From: Thauera sp. 2A1
Lineage (GTDB): Bacteria > Pseudomonadota > Gammaproteobacteria > Burkholderiales > Rhodocyclaceae
Length of the DNA: 64,000 bases
Reading direction: 5' to 3'
Assembly: GCF_009469595.2 (NCBI RefSeq)
Contig: NZ_SSXV01000025.1
Coordinates: 1 to 64,000, forward strand
The notes beneath the pieces were generated by a model, which was given only the letters and a program-made list of their open reading frames with translations, made no database searches and had not been told where the DNA came from. A program made the position numbers and the translations under genes. This document shows, piece after piece, positions 30,440 to 37,969 of this stretch; positions within the stretch are counted from its first letter, which is position 1; each line of letters starts with the position of its first letter.

Positions 30440-31624
30440 ATGCAAAAGAAGCTGATTGCGCTCGCTGTCGCAGGTCTTGTTTCCGTCCCGGCGTTCGCCC
30501 AGTCGAACGTTACGATCTACGGCATCGTCGATATGGGCTACGCCTATCGCGGCGACAACGTGGTTGATGGTGTCAAGAACCGCAACGGCATCGATTCCGG
30601 CATCGCCAACGGCAGCCGTCTGGGCTTCAAGGGCACCGAAGACCTCGGCAACGGCCTGAAGGCGGGCTTCGTGCTGGAGCAGGGCATTGCTGCGGATACC
30701 GGTACGTCGACCCAGGACGGCAAGACCTTCGGTCGCCAGTCCTTCGCCTATCTCGGTGGCAACTTCGGCACCGTCGCCCTCGGCCGCCAGTACGCGCCGC
30801 AGTTCATCCTGCTCGACTCGATGGATCCGTTCGGCACCGGCCAGGTTGGCGCATCCAACAACATCTACGCCATCGAAGTTCGCCTCGACAACCTAGTGAG
30901 CTACACCTCGCCGAGCTGGAACGGCTTCAACGTGGTCGCCGGCTATACGTTCAGCGCGGCGGGGAACGAGTCCAAGGGCAACAACTCGACGGATCTGGGC
31001 GATGGTTTCTACGGCGATGTTCGCGTTTGGGCGATCAACCCCAATTACGCGAATGGACCGCTTAAAGTTGGCCTCAATTACCATCAGGCGACCCTGAAGG
31101 CGGCTAACTCCGTTGGCGGCGTTCCGAATCTGCTTGCTGGTTCGGATGGCGACAAGGTCAAGGTCTGGGACATCGGTGGCAGCTATGATCTTGGTGTCGT
31201 GAAGCTGTCGGCGATCTTCGGTCAGCGCAAGGCTGACAGCGATGTGGTCGGCGATTTCCTGTTCAACCCGCTGTTCAAGAAGAGCACACAGTGGCTGGTC
31301 GGCGCCACCGTGCCGGTCGGGCCGTCGGGCAAGGTGCTGCTGTCCTATGTGCACCGTAAGTCCGAGCTGACAGCCGGTGCGAAGAGCCCAGTTGGTCTGA
31401 ACACGGATTCCGATGCGAAGTCCGGCCAGTGGGCGCTCGGTTACGAGCATGCGTTGTCGAAGCGCACCTCGATCTACACCGCCTACTCGGACATCAACAA
31501 CAAGGGGTCTGCCAAGGCTGTCGAAGCTGGCGAGGCCATTACTGCTGCTTCGGTCGGCGACGCCACCAGCGGCGGCGGTGGCTACCAGCGCGGCTTCAAC
31601 CTCGGCCTGCGCCACGTGTTCTGA
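30440..31624 (+). CDS. Gram-negative (betaproteobacterial) general porin, copy 2
   Basis: A 394-residue porin that matches copy 1 almost residue for residue through the signal peptide and first strands (VTIYGIVDMGYAYRGDNV, GLKAGFVLEQGIAADTG) and then diverges in loop regions (extra insertions around NSTDLGDGFYGD and LAGSDGDK). It ends RGFNLGLRHVF. ATG 30440 follows TTGGAG. It has its own terminator and its own 235-base upstream region, so it is a separate transcription unit from a tandem duplication. Confidence 0.97.
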   Translation: MQKKLIALAVAGLVSVPAFAQSNVTIYGIVDMGYAYRGDNVVDGVKNRNGIDSGIANGSRLGFKGTEDLGNGLKAGFVLEQGIAADTGTSTQDGKTFGRQSFAYLGGNFGTVALGRQYAPQFILLDSMDPFGTGQVGASNNIYAIEVRLDNLVSYTSPSWNGFNVVAGYTFSAAGNESKGNNSTDLGDGFYGDVRVWAINPNYANGPLKVGLNYHQATLKAANSVGGVPNLLAGSDGDKVKVWDIGGSYDLGVVKLSAIFGQRKADSDVVGDFLFNPLFKKSTQWLVGATVPVGPSGKVLLSYVHRKSELTAGAKSPVGLNTDSDAKSGQWALGYEHALSKRTSIYTAYSDINNKGSAKAVEAGEAITAASVGDATSGGGGYQRGFNLGLRHVF

Positions 31625-31652
31625 TCTGTCGCAGCTTGCGGTTCAAGGAAAA

Positions 31653-31675
31653 CGGGCACTTCGGTGCCCGTTTTT
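31653..31675 (+). terminator. Rho-independent terminator of porin copy 2
   Basis: CGGGCAC-TTCG-GTGCCCG stem-loop (31653-31670) followed by five T. It is nearly the same as the terminator of copy 1, with a compensatory base-pair change, supporting duplication of the whole unit. Confidence 0.95.
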
Positions 31676-31731
31676 GCGTCTTGGCGCCGCTCGTGATTCC
31701 GGCGACGGTGGGTGTGGAAACAGGCGGTTTT

Positions 31732-31791
31732 TGTAGGAGCGGGCTTGACCGCGATCTCGCAGGGCAGGTCGCGGTCAAGCCCGCTCCTACA
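31732..31791. repeat. REP-like palindrome after porin copy 2
   Basis: Perfect 23-base inverted arms (31732-31754 and 31769-31791) with a 14-base loop. Core TAGGAGCGGGCTTGACCGCG as in the copies at 0.1 and 35.1 kb. The longest and cleanest copy in the window. Confidence 0.9.
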
Positions 31792-31838
31792 TGATCGGCT
31801 GGACGCCTTGAGTGTGCTTCGGGGAAGGCGCGCCCTGG

Positions 31839-32012
31839 TCAGTTGTAGTGGAAGCGGCAGGCGATGATCACCAGCTCGCGGTCGTTCGCCCGATAGATCA
31901 GGCGATTCACGTCGTCGATGCGGCGTGAGCAGTAGCCGGAGAGATCGCAGCGCATTGGTTCCTGCTTGCCGATGCGCGCAATCGTATCGACCGCAGCCGC
32001 GCGCTTACGCAT
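31839..32012 (-). pseudogene. Truncated YoeB/Txe-type toxin remnant
   Basis: 57 codons whose last 40 residues match the C-terminal half of YoeB mRNA interferases: GKQEPMRCDLSGYCSRRIDD, then VNRLIYRANDRELVIIACRFHY. The normal N-terminal 27 or so residues are missing; the frame upstream runs into unrelated sequence and the start of aroE on the other strand. No antitoxin gene is next to it. Judged a degraded toxin; the catalytic Glu region is absent but the C-terminal His-Tyr is kept. Confidence 0.8.
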
Positions 32013-32075
32013 CGGCCTTGCGTGGTGCCGATCAATCTGGACAATCTGACCGGGTTTCCTCCTTGGCGCCAAACC

Positions 32076-32894
32076 ATGACCGACCGCTACGCCGTCATCG
32101 GCAACCCCATTTCGCACTCGAAATCGCCCCTCATCCACGCCGCATTCGCGCGCCAGACCGGGCAGGACATGCGCTACGACGCCATCCTCGGCCCGCTGGA
32201 CGGCTTCGAGGCCTGCGTGCGGCAGTTCATGCGCGAGGGCGGCAAGGGCATGAACGTGACGGTGCCGTTCAAGATCCAGGCGTTCGAGCTGGCGGACCGG
32301 CTCACCGAACGCGCGCGGCATGCGCAGGCGGTGAATACGCTGAAGTTCGAGGCCGATGGCAGCATCCTCGGTGACAACACCGATGGCGTGGGCATGGTGC
32401 GCGACATCCGCGACCGCCTGGGCGCGCCCATCGCTGGCCGGCGCGTGCTGCTGCTGGGGGCCGGCGGCGCGGCGCGTGGGGTGCTGCTGCCGCTGCTGGA
32501 CGAGCAGCCGGCCTGCCTGGTGATCGCCAACCGCACGCCGGAGAAGGCGCTCGAGCTGAAGGCGCTGTGCGAAGGCCGTGGCGAGGTGGGCGTGGCGCGC
32601 TTCGACGAGCTCGGCAGCCAGGCCTTCGACCTCGTCATCAACGCCACCTCGGCCAGCCTGGGCGGCGAGGGCCTGTCGCTGCCGGCGGGCACGTACGACG
32701 CCGGCGCGCTGGCCTACGACATGGTCTATGGCGACCGCCCCACGCCTTTCATGCAGCGCGCCGCCGAGCAGGGCGCGGCGCGCGTGGCCGACGGCCTGGG
32801 CATGCTGGTCGGCCAGGCGGCCGAATCCTTCCACCTGTGGCGCGGCGTGCGGCCCGAGACCGAACCGGTGATCGCGATGCTGCGCAAGCGTTGA
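32076..32894 (+). CDS. aroE: Shikimate dehydrogenase
   Basis: A 272-residue NADPH-dependent enzyme of aromatic amino-acid synthesis (3-dehydroshikimate to shikimate). The substrate domain has NPISHSKSPLIH, NVTVPFK with the catalytic Lys, and DNTDGVG; the NADPH domain has LLLGAGGAARGVL and NRTPEKA. Start ATG 32076 is where family similarity begins (TDRYAVIGNPI). Confidence 0.97.
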   Translation: MTDRYAVIGNPISHSKSPLIHAAFARQTGQDMRYDAILGPLDGFEACVRQFMREGGKGMNVTVPFKIQAFELADRLTERARHAQAVNTLKFEADGSILGDNTDGVGMVRDIRDRLGAPIAGRRVLLLGAGGAARGVLLPLLDEQPACLVIANRTPEKALELKALCEGRGEVGVARFDELGSQAFDLVINATSASLGGEGLSLPAGTYDAGALAYDMVYGDRPTPFMQRAAEQGAARVADGLGMLVGQAAESFHLWRGVRPETEPVIAMLRKR

Positions 32895-32950
32895 TTGCGC
32901 AGCGCAGCGGGTGGAGCGCTTGATCGTGCTCGCCTTGCCTGATGTCTCGC

Positions 32951-32985
32951 ATCACGATGCATGCATTATGATGATGCAACGTGAT
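32951..32985. promoter_or_regulatory. Inverted-repeat operator before the FitA-like antitoxin gene
   Basis: ATCACGATGCAT (32951-32962) and ATGCAACGTGAT (32974-32985) are inverted with 11 of 12 positions matching, ending one base before the GGAGG ribosome site. This is the expected place for antitoxin autoregulation. Confidence 0.7.
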
Positions 32986-33000
32986 TGGAGGAGCCCAAGC

Positions 33001-33243
33001 ATGCATTCTCTGCAGATTCGTAGCCTGCCTGACCACGTCTATCAGGCGCTTGCCTTGCGCGCTGAGCGCGCGCACCGAAGCCTTGCGCAACAGGCGCTGG
33101 TCGAACTCGCGGGCGACGTGGAAGGCACGGCGGGACACCGGCGCAGGACGGTCCTGGAGCGGATCAAGCTCGGTCTGAGCCCGGACGCCGGCGCCCTCGC
33201 GCCTTCTCCGGAACAACTGATCCGCGACGATCGCGAGCGTTGA
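33001..33243 (+). CDS. FitA/VapB-like ribbon-helix-helix antitoxin
   Basis: An 80-residue protein with an Arc-type N-terminus (SLQIRSLPDHVYQALALRAE, then RAHRSLAQQALVEL), typical of FitA-like antitoxins of VapC toxins. ATG 33001 follows GGAGG. The cognate toxin gene downstream is broken, so this is an orphaned antitoxin with its operator intact. Confidence 0.85.
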   Translation: MHSLQIRSLPDHVYQALALRAERAHRSLAQQALVELAGDVEGTAGHRRRTVLERIKLGLSPDAGALAPSPEQLIRDDRER

Positions 33244-33247
33244 TTCC

Positions 33248-33381
33248 GTGAGAGTGGTGCTTGACGCCTCGGCGGCGATGAACCTCGTGATGCGCACCGA
33301 GCGCGGATTCTGTCGAGCGATAAGCGGCTGCTCGGCTTGGCCGCGAAGATCGATCCGAGCATGATCTTTCCCGACGAATGA
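33248..33381 (+). pseudogene. VapC/PIN toxin with large internal deletion
   Basis: The 5' part (GTG 33248) encodes VRVVLDASAAMNLVMRTERG, a normal PIN N-terminus with the first Asp. The 3' part, in another frame, encodes ILSSDKRLLGLAAKIDPSMI and then FPDE-stop, a normal PIN C-terminus. They join within a few bases near 33308-33312, so about 80-100 codons between them are gone and the frame is shifted. The last bases overlap the ampD start. Confidence 0.85.
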
Positions 33382-33932
33382 AATCCGAGGCGTTTTCCGG
33401 CGGCTGGCTCGCCTGCGCCCGCCGCATTCCTTCGCCCAACTTCGATGAGCGTCCCGACGGCGAGGTGCCCAGCCTGATCGTGGTGCATGCGATCAGCCTG
33501 CCGCCCGACCAGTTCGGCGGCCCGGGGGTGGAGCAGCTTTTCACCAACACGCTGGACCCGGACGAGCACCCGTATTACGCGACGATCTGCCATCTGCGGG
33601 TGTCGGCGCATTTCTTCATCCGGCGCGACGGCGAGCTGATCCAGTTCGTGTCGGCGGATGCGCGCGCGTGGCATGCGGGGGTGTCGAGCTGGGACGGGCG
33701 GGAGCGCTGCAACGACTTCTCCATCGGCATCGAACTGGAGGGTTGCGACAGCCTGCCGTTCGCGCCGGAGCAGTACCGCAGGCTTGCCGGGCTGCTCGAA
33801 ATTCTGCAGGCAAACTACCCGATTCGGGCTGTCGTCGGGCACGCCGATATCGCGCCAGGACGCAAGACAGACCCGGGTCCGTGCTTCGATTGGGCCTGCC
33901 TGCAGGGTTTCACACTTGTTGCAAGGCGTTAA
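33378..33932 (+). CDS. ampD: 1,6-anhydro-N-acetylmuramyl-L-alanine amidase AmpD
   Basis: A 184-residue zinc amidase of peptidoglycan recycling that cleaves anhydro-muropeptides in the cytoplasm. PGRP-type features: SLIVVHAISLP (zinc His), AHFFIRRDGELIQFV, WHAGVSSWDGRERCNDFSIG (in parts), IGIELEG, VVGHADIAPGRKTDPGPCFDW (zinc His and Asp near the C-terminus). Length fits E. coli AmpD. Start ATG 33378 overlaps the toxin remnant's stop. Confidence 0.96.
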   Translation: MKSEAFSGGWLACARRIPSPNFDERPDGEVPSLIVVHAISLPPDQFGGPGVEQLFTNTLDPDEHPYYATICHLRVSAHFFIRRDGELIQFVSADARAWHAGVSSWDGRERCNDFSIGIELEGCDSLPFAPEQYRRLAGLLEILQANYPIRAVVGHADIAPGRKTDPGPCFDWACLQGFTLVARR

Positions 33933-33950
33933 GTGCTTGTTTAGTATGCG

Positions 33951-33989
33951 CTGTCAAAATTTGACAGGACGGGCAGGAGGAAATACACT
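33951..33989 (+). promoter_or_regulatory. Sigma-70 promoter with palindromic operator, upstream of the lytic transglycosylase leader
   Basis: TTGACA (33961-33966), 17-base spacer, TACACT (33984-33989). A perfect 17-base palindrome CTGTCAAAATTTGACAG (33951-33967) covers the -35, well placed for a repressor. A transcript from here would carry a leader of about 280 bases before the gene at 34279. Confidence 0.7.
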
Positions 33990-33996
33990 GCGTCCC

Positions 33997-34017
33997 AATG
34001 TTGCTCTGCAACATTTT
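33997..34017 (+). terminator. AT-rich hairpin at the start of the leader (terminator or attenuator)
   Basis: AATGTTGC-TCT-GCAACATT (33997-34015) followed by T-rich sequence. It could end the ampD transcript or form the 5' end of the leader RNA from the promoter just upstream. Confidence 0.5.
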
Positions 34018-34156
34018 CAACTTAGCCTTTTTAACCATTAACCATCGGTGCGGCGCAGTCCTTCGGGAAGGCGCAGTTTCATGGACGTACGCACCGCGGG
34101 GCTTGTCGTCTGGTTGCGGCGGCAGGCTTTAACACCTACTGGCGACCGAGTATTCC

Positions 34157-34196
34157 GACACGCGAGGGCTGCTGACCGCAGCCCTCGCGCGTGTTC
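34157..34196 (+). other. GC-rich stem-loop in the lytic transglycosylase leader
   Basis: Perfect 12-bp arms (34161-34172 and 34178-34189) with a 5-base loop, extendable outward by ACAC/GTGT across a two-base bulge. No T-run follows. Part of the gene-free region 33933-34278, which I read as a structured 5' leader. Confidence 0.6.
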
Positions 34197-34278
34197 AGGG
34201 CCTCACCGGCACTGGGCAGCCGTCAGCCTCACAAGGGCATGCGGGACGTCGAGCTCTGGCCACAGCATGGAGGACACC

Positions 34279-35031
34279 ATGAAACACGCAACTCGAACTC
34301 AGGGCCTCGCGCGTCAGGCGGGCGGCGTTCTTTTAACCCTCGCGCACGGCGCATTGCTGGCTGGTGGCTTGATGGGAATGGCCACGGTCGTTCCCGACAG
34401 GCTGGATCCGGTCAGCGTCAATTACACGGACACGCGTAACGCGATCTCCGTGCAGCAGGTCGGCGCGCATGCCGGCCTCGCGGTGGAAGCTCCGCAAGGG
34501 ACCTCAGCCGCAACCGGTGGCAAGCCGGTCCACCTTGCCCAGGCTGTTGCCGAAGAAGGTGGCCTGTCGCCCGAAATGGGGCGCGTCCGGGACTGGGTGG
34601 CCGACCGTTACGGCATGCCTGTCGAAACGCTGCAACCGGTACTTGCTGCGGCCGAAGAGGCCGGGCGCGACCGTGGCATCGACCCGATGCTGATTGTTGC
34701 GGTGATGGCGGTGGAGTCGGGTTTCAACCCGCGCGCGGTGAGCAACATGGGGGCGCAGGGGCTGATGCAGATCATCCCGCGCTACCACCAGGACAAGATC
34801 GGCAAGAAGCGCGGCAAGAATGCGCTCTTCGACCCCGAGTTCAATGTCCACGTCGGCACCCAGGTGCTGCACGAGACCATCACCCGCTACGGCAACGTGC
34901 AGCGGGCGCTGCAGGCCTACAACGGTTCGCTCGGCGATCCGTCGATGCGCTACCCGCGCAAGGTCATGGCGATGAAGAAGCGCATTGTCGCCGCCGCCGC
35001 CGGCCGCATCGAAGTGGCCTCGGCCGGCTGA
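34279..35031 (+). CDS. Lytic transglycosylase (SLT family), exported
   Basis: A 250-residue peptidoglycan lytic transglycosylase. An N-terminal hydrophobic segment (about 17-37) exports or anchors it. The SLT domain (about 135-235) has the catalytic Glu in AVMAVESGFNPRAVS, then GAQGLMQIIP and RALQAYNGS, the goose-lysozyme-like motifs. GGAGG lies five bases before ATG 34279. The leader of about 280 bases and its promoter suggest post-transcriptional control. Confidence 0.93.
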   Translation: MKHATRTQGLARQAGGVLLTLAHGALLAGGLMGMATVVPDRLDPVSVNYTDTRNAISVQQVGAHAGLAVEAPQGTSAATGGKPVHLAQAVAEEGGLSPEMGRVRDWVADRYGMPVETLQPVLAAAEEAGRDRGIDPMLIVAVMAVESGFNPRAVSNMGAQGLMQIIPRYHQDKIGKKRGKNALFDPEFNVHVGTQVLHETITRYGNVQRALQAYNGSLGDPSMRYPRKVMAMKKRIVAAAAGRIEVASAG

Positions 35032-35071
35032 GCGATCGCCGCCGACGACTTGAGCGCGATTGCCAATCGGA

Positions 35072-35194
35072 TCGCGGTCAAGCCCGCTCCCACAGGAAGA
35101 GCACTATCCGCCTCGCAGGAGCGGGCTCGACCGCGACCTGTGCCTTGCCCGGTCGCGGTCCGGTCGCGGCCCGGTCGCGGTCAAGCCCGCTCCT
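35072..35194. repeat. REP-like cluster after the lytic transglycosylase gene
   Basis: A half-copy TCGCGGTCAAGCCCGCTCC at 35072-35090 precedes a full palindrome with 22-base arms (35117-35138 and 35173-35194, one mismatch). The loop contains two further short CCGGTCGCGG repeats. The final arm runs into the stop codon of the GGCT gene. Confidence 0.85.
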
Positions 35195-35654
35195 ACTCGA
35201 TGTCGTCCGGATTCCGGCCCAGCGTCGAGAAGCCGAGATAAGCCGCTTCGAAGCGTGCCTTGCCGTGGCGCAGGAAGTGTTCGAAATCCCAGTCGCCGGC
35301 GGCGAGCCGGCCGGCGTATCGAGGCTTGAAGACATAGGTCCAGGCCGCCAGGCTGCGGCCGTCGGCGAGCGTCGCCGTGACCCGTTCGCGGGTGTATTCC
35401 TCGCCCTCGAAGGCGTCCAGCCGCGCCCAGGCGGACGACCGCAGGTCCAGGTAGAGCACGCCCTGCACCGCGCTGCCGGGCGTGGGCACCATGCCGGGGT
35501 AGTGCTGGCCGATCACCGAGTGGCGGCGATGTTCCGCCAGCGTGGCGGGCGCGTGGCGAGTGCAGGGCGTGCCGCACACCGCGGACATGATGTCCTCGCA
35601 CATCAGCGAACCGTAGGTGAAGCAATGTTCATGCATGCGCGTGGCCGTTCGCAT
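35193..35654 (-). CDS. Gamma-glutamylcyclotransferase-like (AIG2/GGCT fold) protein
   Basis: A 153-residue protein. FTYGSLMCEDIM is the YGSL substrate-binding motif, and ARLDAFEGEEYTRERVTA contains the catalytic Glu region of the GGCT fold. It probably acts on gamma-glutamyl-amines or -peptides; the exact substrate cannot be read. The start overlaps the HAD gene stop by one base. Confidence 0.88.
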   Translation of the reverse strand: MRTATRMHEHCFTYGSLMCEDIMSAVCGTPCTRHAPATLAEHRRHSVIGQHYPGMVPTPGSAVQGVLYLDLRSSAWARLDAFEGEEYTRERVTATLADGRSLAAWTYVFKPRYAGRLAAGDWDFEHFLRHGKARFEAAYLGFSTLGRNPDDIE

Positions 35655-36310
35655 CAGTCCTGAAGGATCAGTTCGGCCAGCGCCGCAGGGCTGGTGACGG
35701 CGCGCCAGTGCGGCGCCATCTCGGCTGCGTCCAGGCTGCCGTAACCCCAGGTGGCGGCGAGGAAGGGCAGGTGGTTGGCATCGGCCGATTCACCGTCCTC
35801 GCTGCGGTCGCCCACGTACACCGCGATGTCGCGCGCGATGCCGCGATCGGCCATCAGGCGCGCGATCATCGTCGCCTTGTCGGGCAGGCGCGGCTCGAAC
35901 ATGTCGAGCGCGTACACCGCGTCGAAATGCCCCGCCCAGCCGAGGTGCTGCAGGATCAGCCGCGTCGGGTGCAGGCGCTTGTTGGTGGCGATCGCCAGCC
36001 GGCAGCCGCCGGCGGCCAGCCGCGTCAGCATGTCGCCGACGCCGTCATAGGCGGCGGTCTGCAGGTAGCCGGTGGTGTCGTAGCTGGCCTTGAAGTGGGC
36101 GGCGAGTTCGGCGATGAGCACCGGATCGGTGCTGCCGGTGAGCATTTCCAGCGTCTCGAGCAGCGGCGGGCCGACGATGCCGGCATCGATCGGCATGACC
36201 GGCGCGCGGCCGGCGGCTGCGAAGGCTTCGCGATAGCTGGCGAGGATGGCGGGGGCGGAGTCGATCAGGGTGCCGTCGAGATCGAACAGCACGTGCGGGT
36301 ACAGGGGCAT
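35654..36310 (-). CDS. HAD-family phosphatase (phosphoglycolate phosphatase-like)
   Basis: A 218-residue HAD hydrolase with motif I FDLDGTLIDS, motif II AIATNKR, and motif III/IV YVGDRSEDGESADAN. The helical cap between residues about 15-85 is class I. It fits the Gph/YjjG-like group; phosphoglycolate is a guess from family. Coupled to the downstream GGCT gene. Start at MPLYPHVLFDL (36310). Confidence 0.88.
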   Translation of the reverse strand: MPLYPHVLFDLDGTLIDSAPAILASYREAFAAAGRAPVMPIDAGIVGPPLLETLEMLTGSTDPVLIAELAAHFKASYDTTGYLQTAAYDGVGDMLTRLAAGGCRLAIATNKRLHPTRLILQHLGWAGHFDAVYALDMFEPRLPDKATMIARLMADRGIARDIAVYVGDRSEDGESADANHLPFLAATWGYGSLDAAEMAPHWRAVTSPAALAELILQD

Positions 36311-36549
36311 GGATGGGGGCGGGCAAGGGGCATGGAGCCATTCTATTGCCAACAGCACCGCGGAACCTCATGCGGGACGGCCACGAATCCAGTCTGCCGC
36401 CGGGGGGGCGTTCCGTCGGGCTGCGGAACTCACATAAATGCGCGACCTCGCTGCGCTCGGGACTCGAACAGCCCTCACCCGCTCCACGCATCGCCCTCCC
36501 GCAGATCTGCCGTGTCGCGAACTCCCGGAGAGGCTGGAACCGCGCAGGA

Positions 36550-36588
36550 GTGAATTCAATATTTCAAGAATTGTTGTATCATCCGCAA
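36550..36588 (+). promoter_or_regulatory. AT-rich arsR promoter/operator region
   Basis: A short AT-rich island (TTCAATATTTCAAGAATTG) in GC-rich DNA just before arsR. It holds a small dyad CAAT-N9-ATTG and a -10-like TATCAT at 36577-36582. No ribosome site is visible before ATG 36589. ArsR operators usually lie here; the site is inferred from position and composition. The rest of 36311-36549 holds a CGAGCGCAGCGAG-type string and no gene. Confidence 0.45.
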
Positions 36589-36951
36589 ATGGACAAGCCG
36601 ACAGCCCTCTCGATTTTCGAATCCCTGTCCTCCGCCACGCGGCTGGACGTGTATCGCCTGCTGGTGAAGACCGGGCCGGAAGGCCTGGTGGCGGGCGAGA
36701 TCGGCGCTGCGCTCGAGGTGCCGCCGACCAACCTGTCCTTCCACCTGAAGGCGCTGGCGCATGCGGGCCTGGTGTCGGTGGCGCAGGAAGGCCGCTTCCA
36801 GCGCTACCGCGCCAACATGCCGCTGATGGTGGACCTGATCGCCTACCTCACCGCCGAATGCTGTGCCGGCCACCCGGAGCAGTGCGCCGGCGTGACCGAG
36901 GCGGGGGCCTGCGTGGATGCGGCCTGCGGGTCGGCGCGCGCGATGCAGTGA
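36589..36951 (+). CDS. arsR: ArsR-family metalloregulator
   Basis: A 120-residue winged-helix repressor of the arsenic operon. The HTH is EIGAALEVPPTNLSFHLKAL, with the wing AQEGRFQRYRAN. No cysteine pair is in the DNA-recognition helix; instead six cysteines cluster at the C-terminus (ECCAGHPEQC, then ACVDAAC), so arsenite sensing likely uses that cluster, as in other ArsR variants with relocated sites. Confidence 0.93.
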   Translation: MDKPTALSIFESLSSATRLDVYRLLVKTGPEGLVAGEIGAALEVPPTNLSFHLKALAHAGLVSVAQEGRFQRYRANMPLMVDLIAYLTAECCAGHPEQCAGVTEAGACVDAACGSARAMQ

Positions 36952-36993
36952 TGCCCCGCCGGCCGAGATGAACATGACAGATCCGAGCGCACC

Positions 36994-37416
36994 ATGAAGA
37001 CACTGACGATCGTCTGGCAACGCCTGGTGGACGCCGGTGGCAGCACCTGTCCGCGCTGCGAGGGCACCGAGCAGTCGATCGAGCAGGCGGTGGAGCGCCT
37101 GAAGGCCGCGCTCGTGCCGCTGGGCGTCGAACCGCGGCTGGAAACGCGCGAAATCACGCCCGAGGCTTTCAAGGACCGGCCGCTGGAATCCAACCGCATC
37201 TGGATCGATGGGCAACCACTCGAAGCCTGGCTGGACGGCGCGCCGGGCGCCAGCCCCTGCTGTGACGCCTGTGGCGATGCCGAGTGCCGCACGATCGAGG
37301 TCGACGGGGCCATCTACGAGACGATTCCCGAAAGCCTGGTGGTGCGCGCCGGTCTCATCGCCGCCAGCCGCCTGCTCGATCCCACGCAGCCGGGCAGCGG
37401 CCCGGGCTGCTGCTGA
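36994..37416 (+). CDS. DUF2703 cysteine-rich protein of the arsenic operon
   Basis: A 140-residue DUF2703 protein: LTIVWQRLVDAGGSTCPRC near the start, a CCDACGDAEC cluster around residue 90 and a terminal CC. DUF2703 genes occur in ars loci, and the cysteines suggest binding of As(III) or thiol chemistry. The biochemical role is not known to me. Confidence 0.85.
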   Translation: MKTLTIVWQRLVDAGGSTCPRCEGTEQSIEQAVERLKAALVPLGVEPRLETREITPEAFKDRPLESNRIWIDGQPLEAWLDGAPGASPCCDACGDAECRTIEVDGAIYETIPESLVVRAGLIAASRLLDPTQPGSGPGCC

Positions 37417-37451
37417 CTTCTCCGCACTCCTTCCTGCAAACCGCCCCATCC

Positions 37452-37931
37452 ATGAACGTCCTCTTCCTCTGCACCGGCAACTCATGCCGCTCCATCCTCG
37501 CCGAAGCCACTTTCAACCACCTCGCGCCCGCAGGCTGGAAGGCGATCAGCGCTGGCAGCCAGCCCGCCGGCTACGTGCATCCGCGTTCGCTGGCGCTGCT
37601 GGCGCGCGAAGGCATCCCCACGGAAGGTCTTCACAGCAAGTCGTGGGATGCGCTGCCGGTCACGCCCGACATCGTCGTCAGCGTGTGCGCCAGCGCCGCC
37701 GGCGAAACCTGTCCGGTCTACGTCGGGTCGGCACTGCGCACCCACTGGGGCGTGGACGATCCGGCGCACGCCAGCGGCACGGACGCCGAGATGGACGCCG
37801 CCTTCATGACGGCCTACCGTATCCTGCGCGCCCGCATCGAGGCTTTCTTCGCGCTACCGCTGGCCGAGCTGGCGCAGGACCGCGTGCGGCTGAAGGCCGA
37901 ACTGGACCGCATCGGCACGCTGCGAGTCTGA
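37452..37931 (+). CDS. arsC: Arsenate reductase, low-molecular-weight phosphatase type
   Basis: A 159-residue enzyme reducing arsenate to arsenite. The P-loop is CTGNSCRS, and VVSVCASAAGETCPVY carries the two resolving cysteines of the thioredoxin-coupled class (S. aureus ArsC type). HWGVDDPAHASG includes the conserved Asp-Pro acid. Two thioredoxin-like genes at the end of the operon could supply electrons. Confidence 0.95.
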   Translation: MNVLFLCTGNSCRSILAEATFNHLAPAGWKAISAGSQPAGYVHPRSLALLAREGIPTEGLHSKSWDALPVTPDIVVSVCASAAGETCPVYVGSALRTHWGVDDPAHASGTDAEMDAAFMTAYRILRARIEAFFALPLAELAQDRVRLKAELDRIGTLRV

Positions 37932-37969
37932 TTTTTCACTCACGTTTCAATCTTCGATGGAGTATCGAA

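Noticed and set aside
34048..34278. N-terminal extension of the lytic transglycosylase
   Set aside because: GGAGG and an export signal define ATG 34279; the upstream part coincides with the promoter leader and its hairpins.
34000..34278. Cyclic-di-GMP (GEMM) or ydaO-type riboswitch in the leader
   Set aside because: I looked for the conserved cores of both and did not find them; only generic hairpins are present, so it is reported as an unclassified leader.
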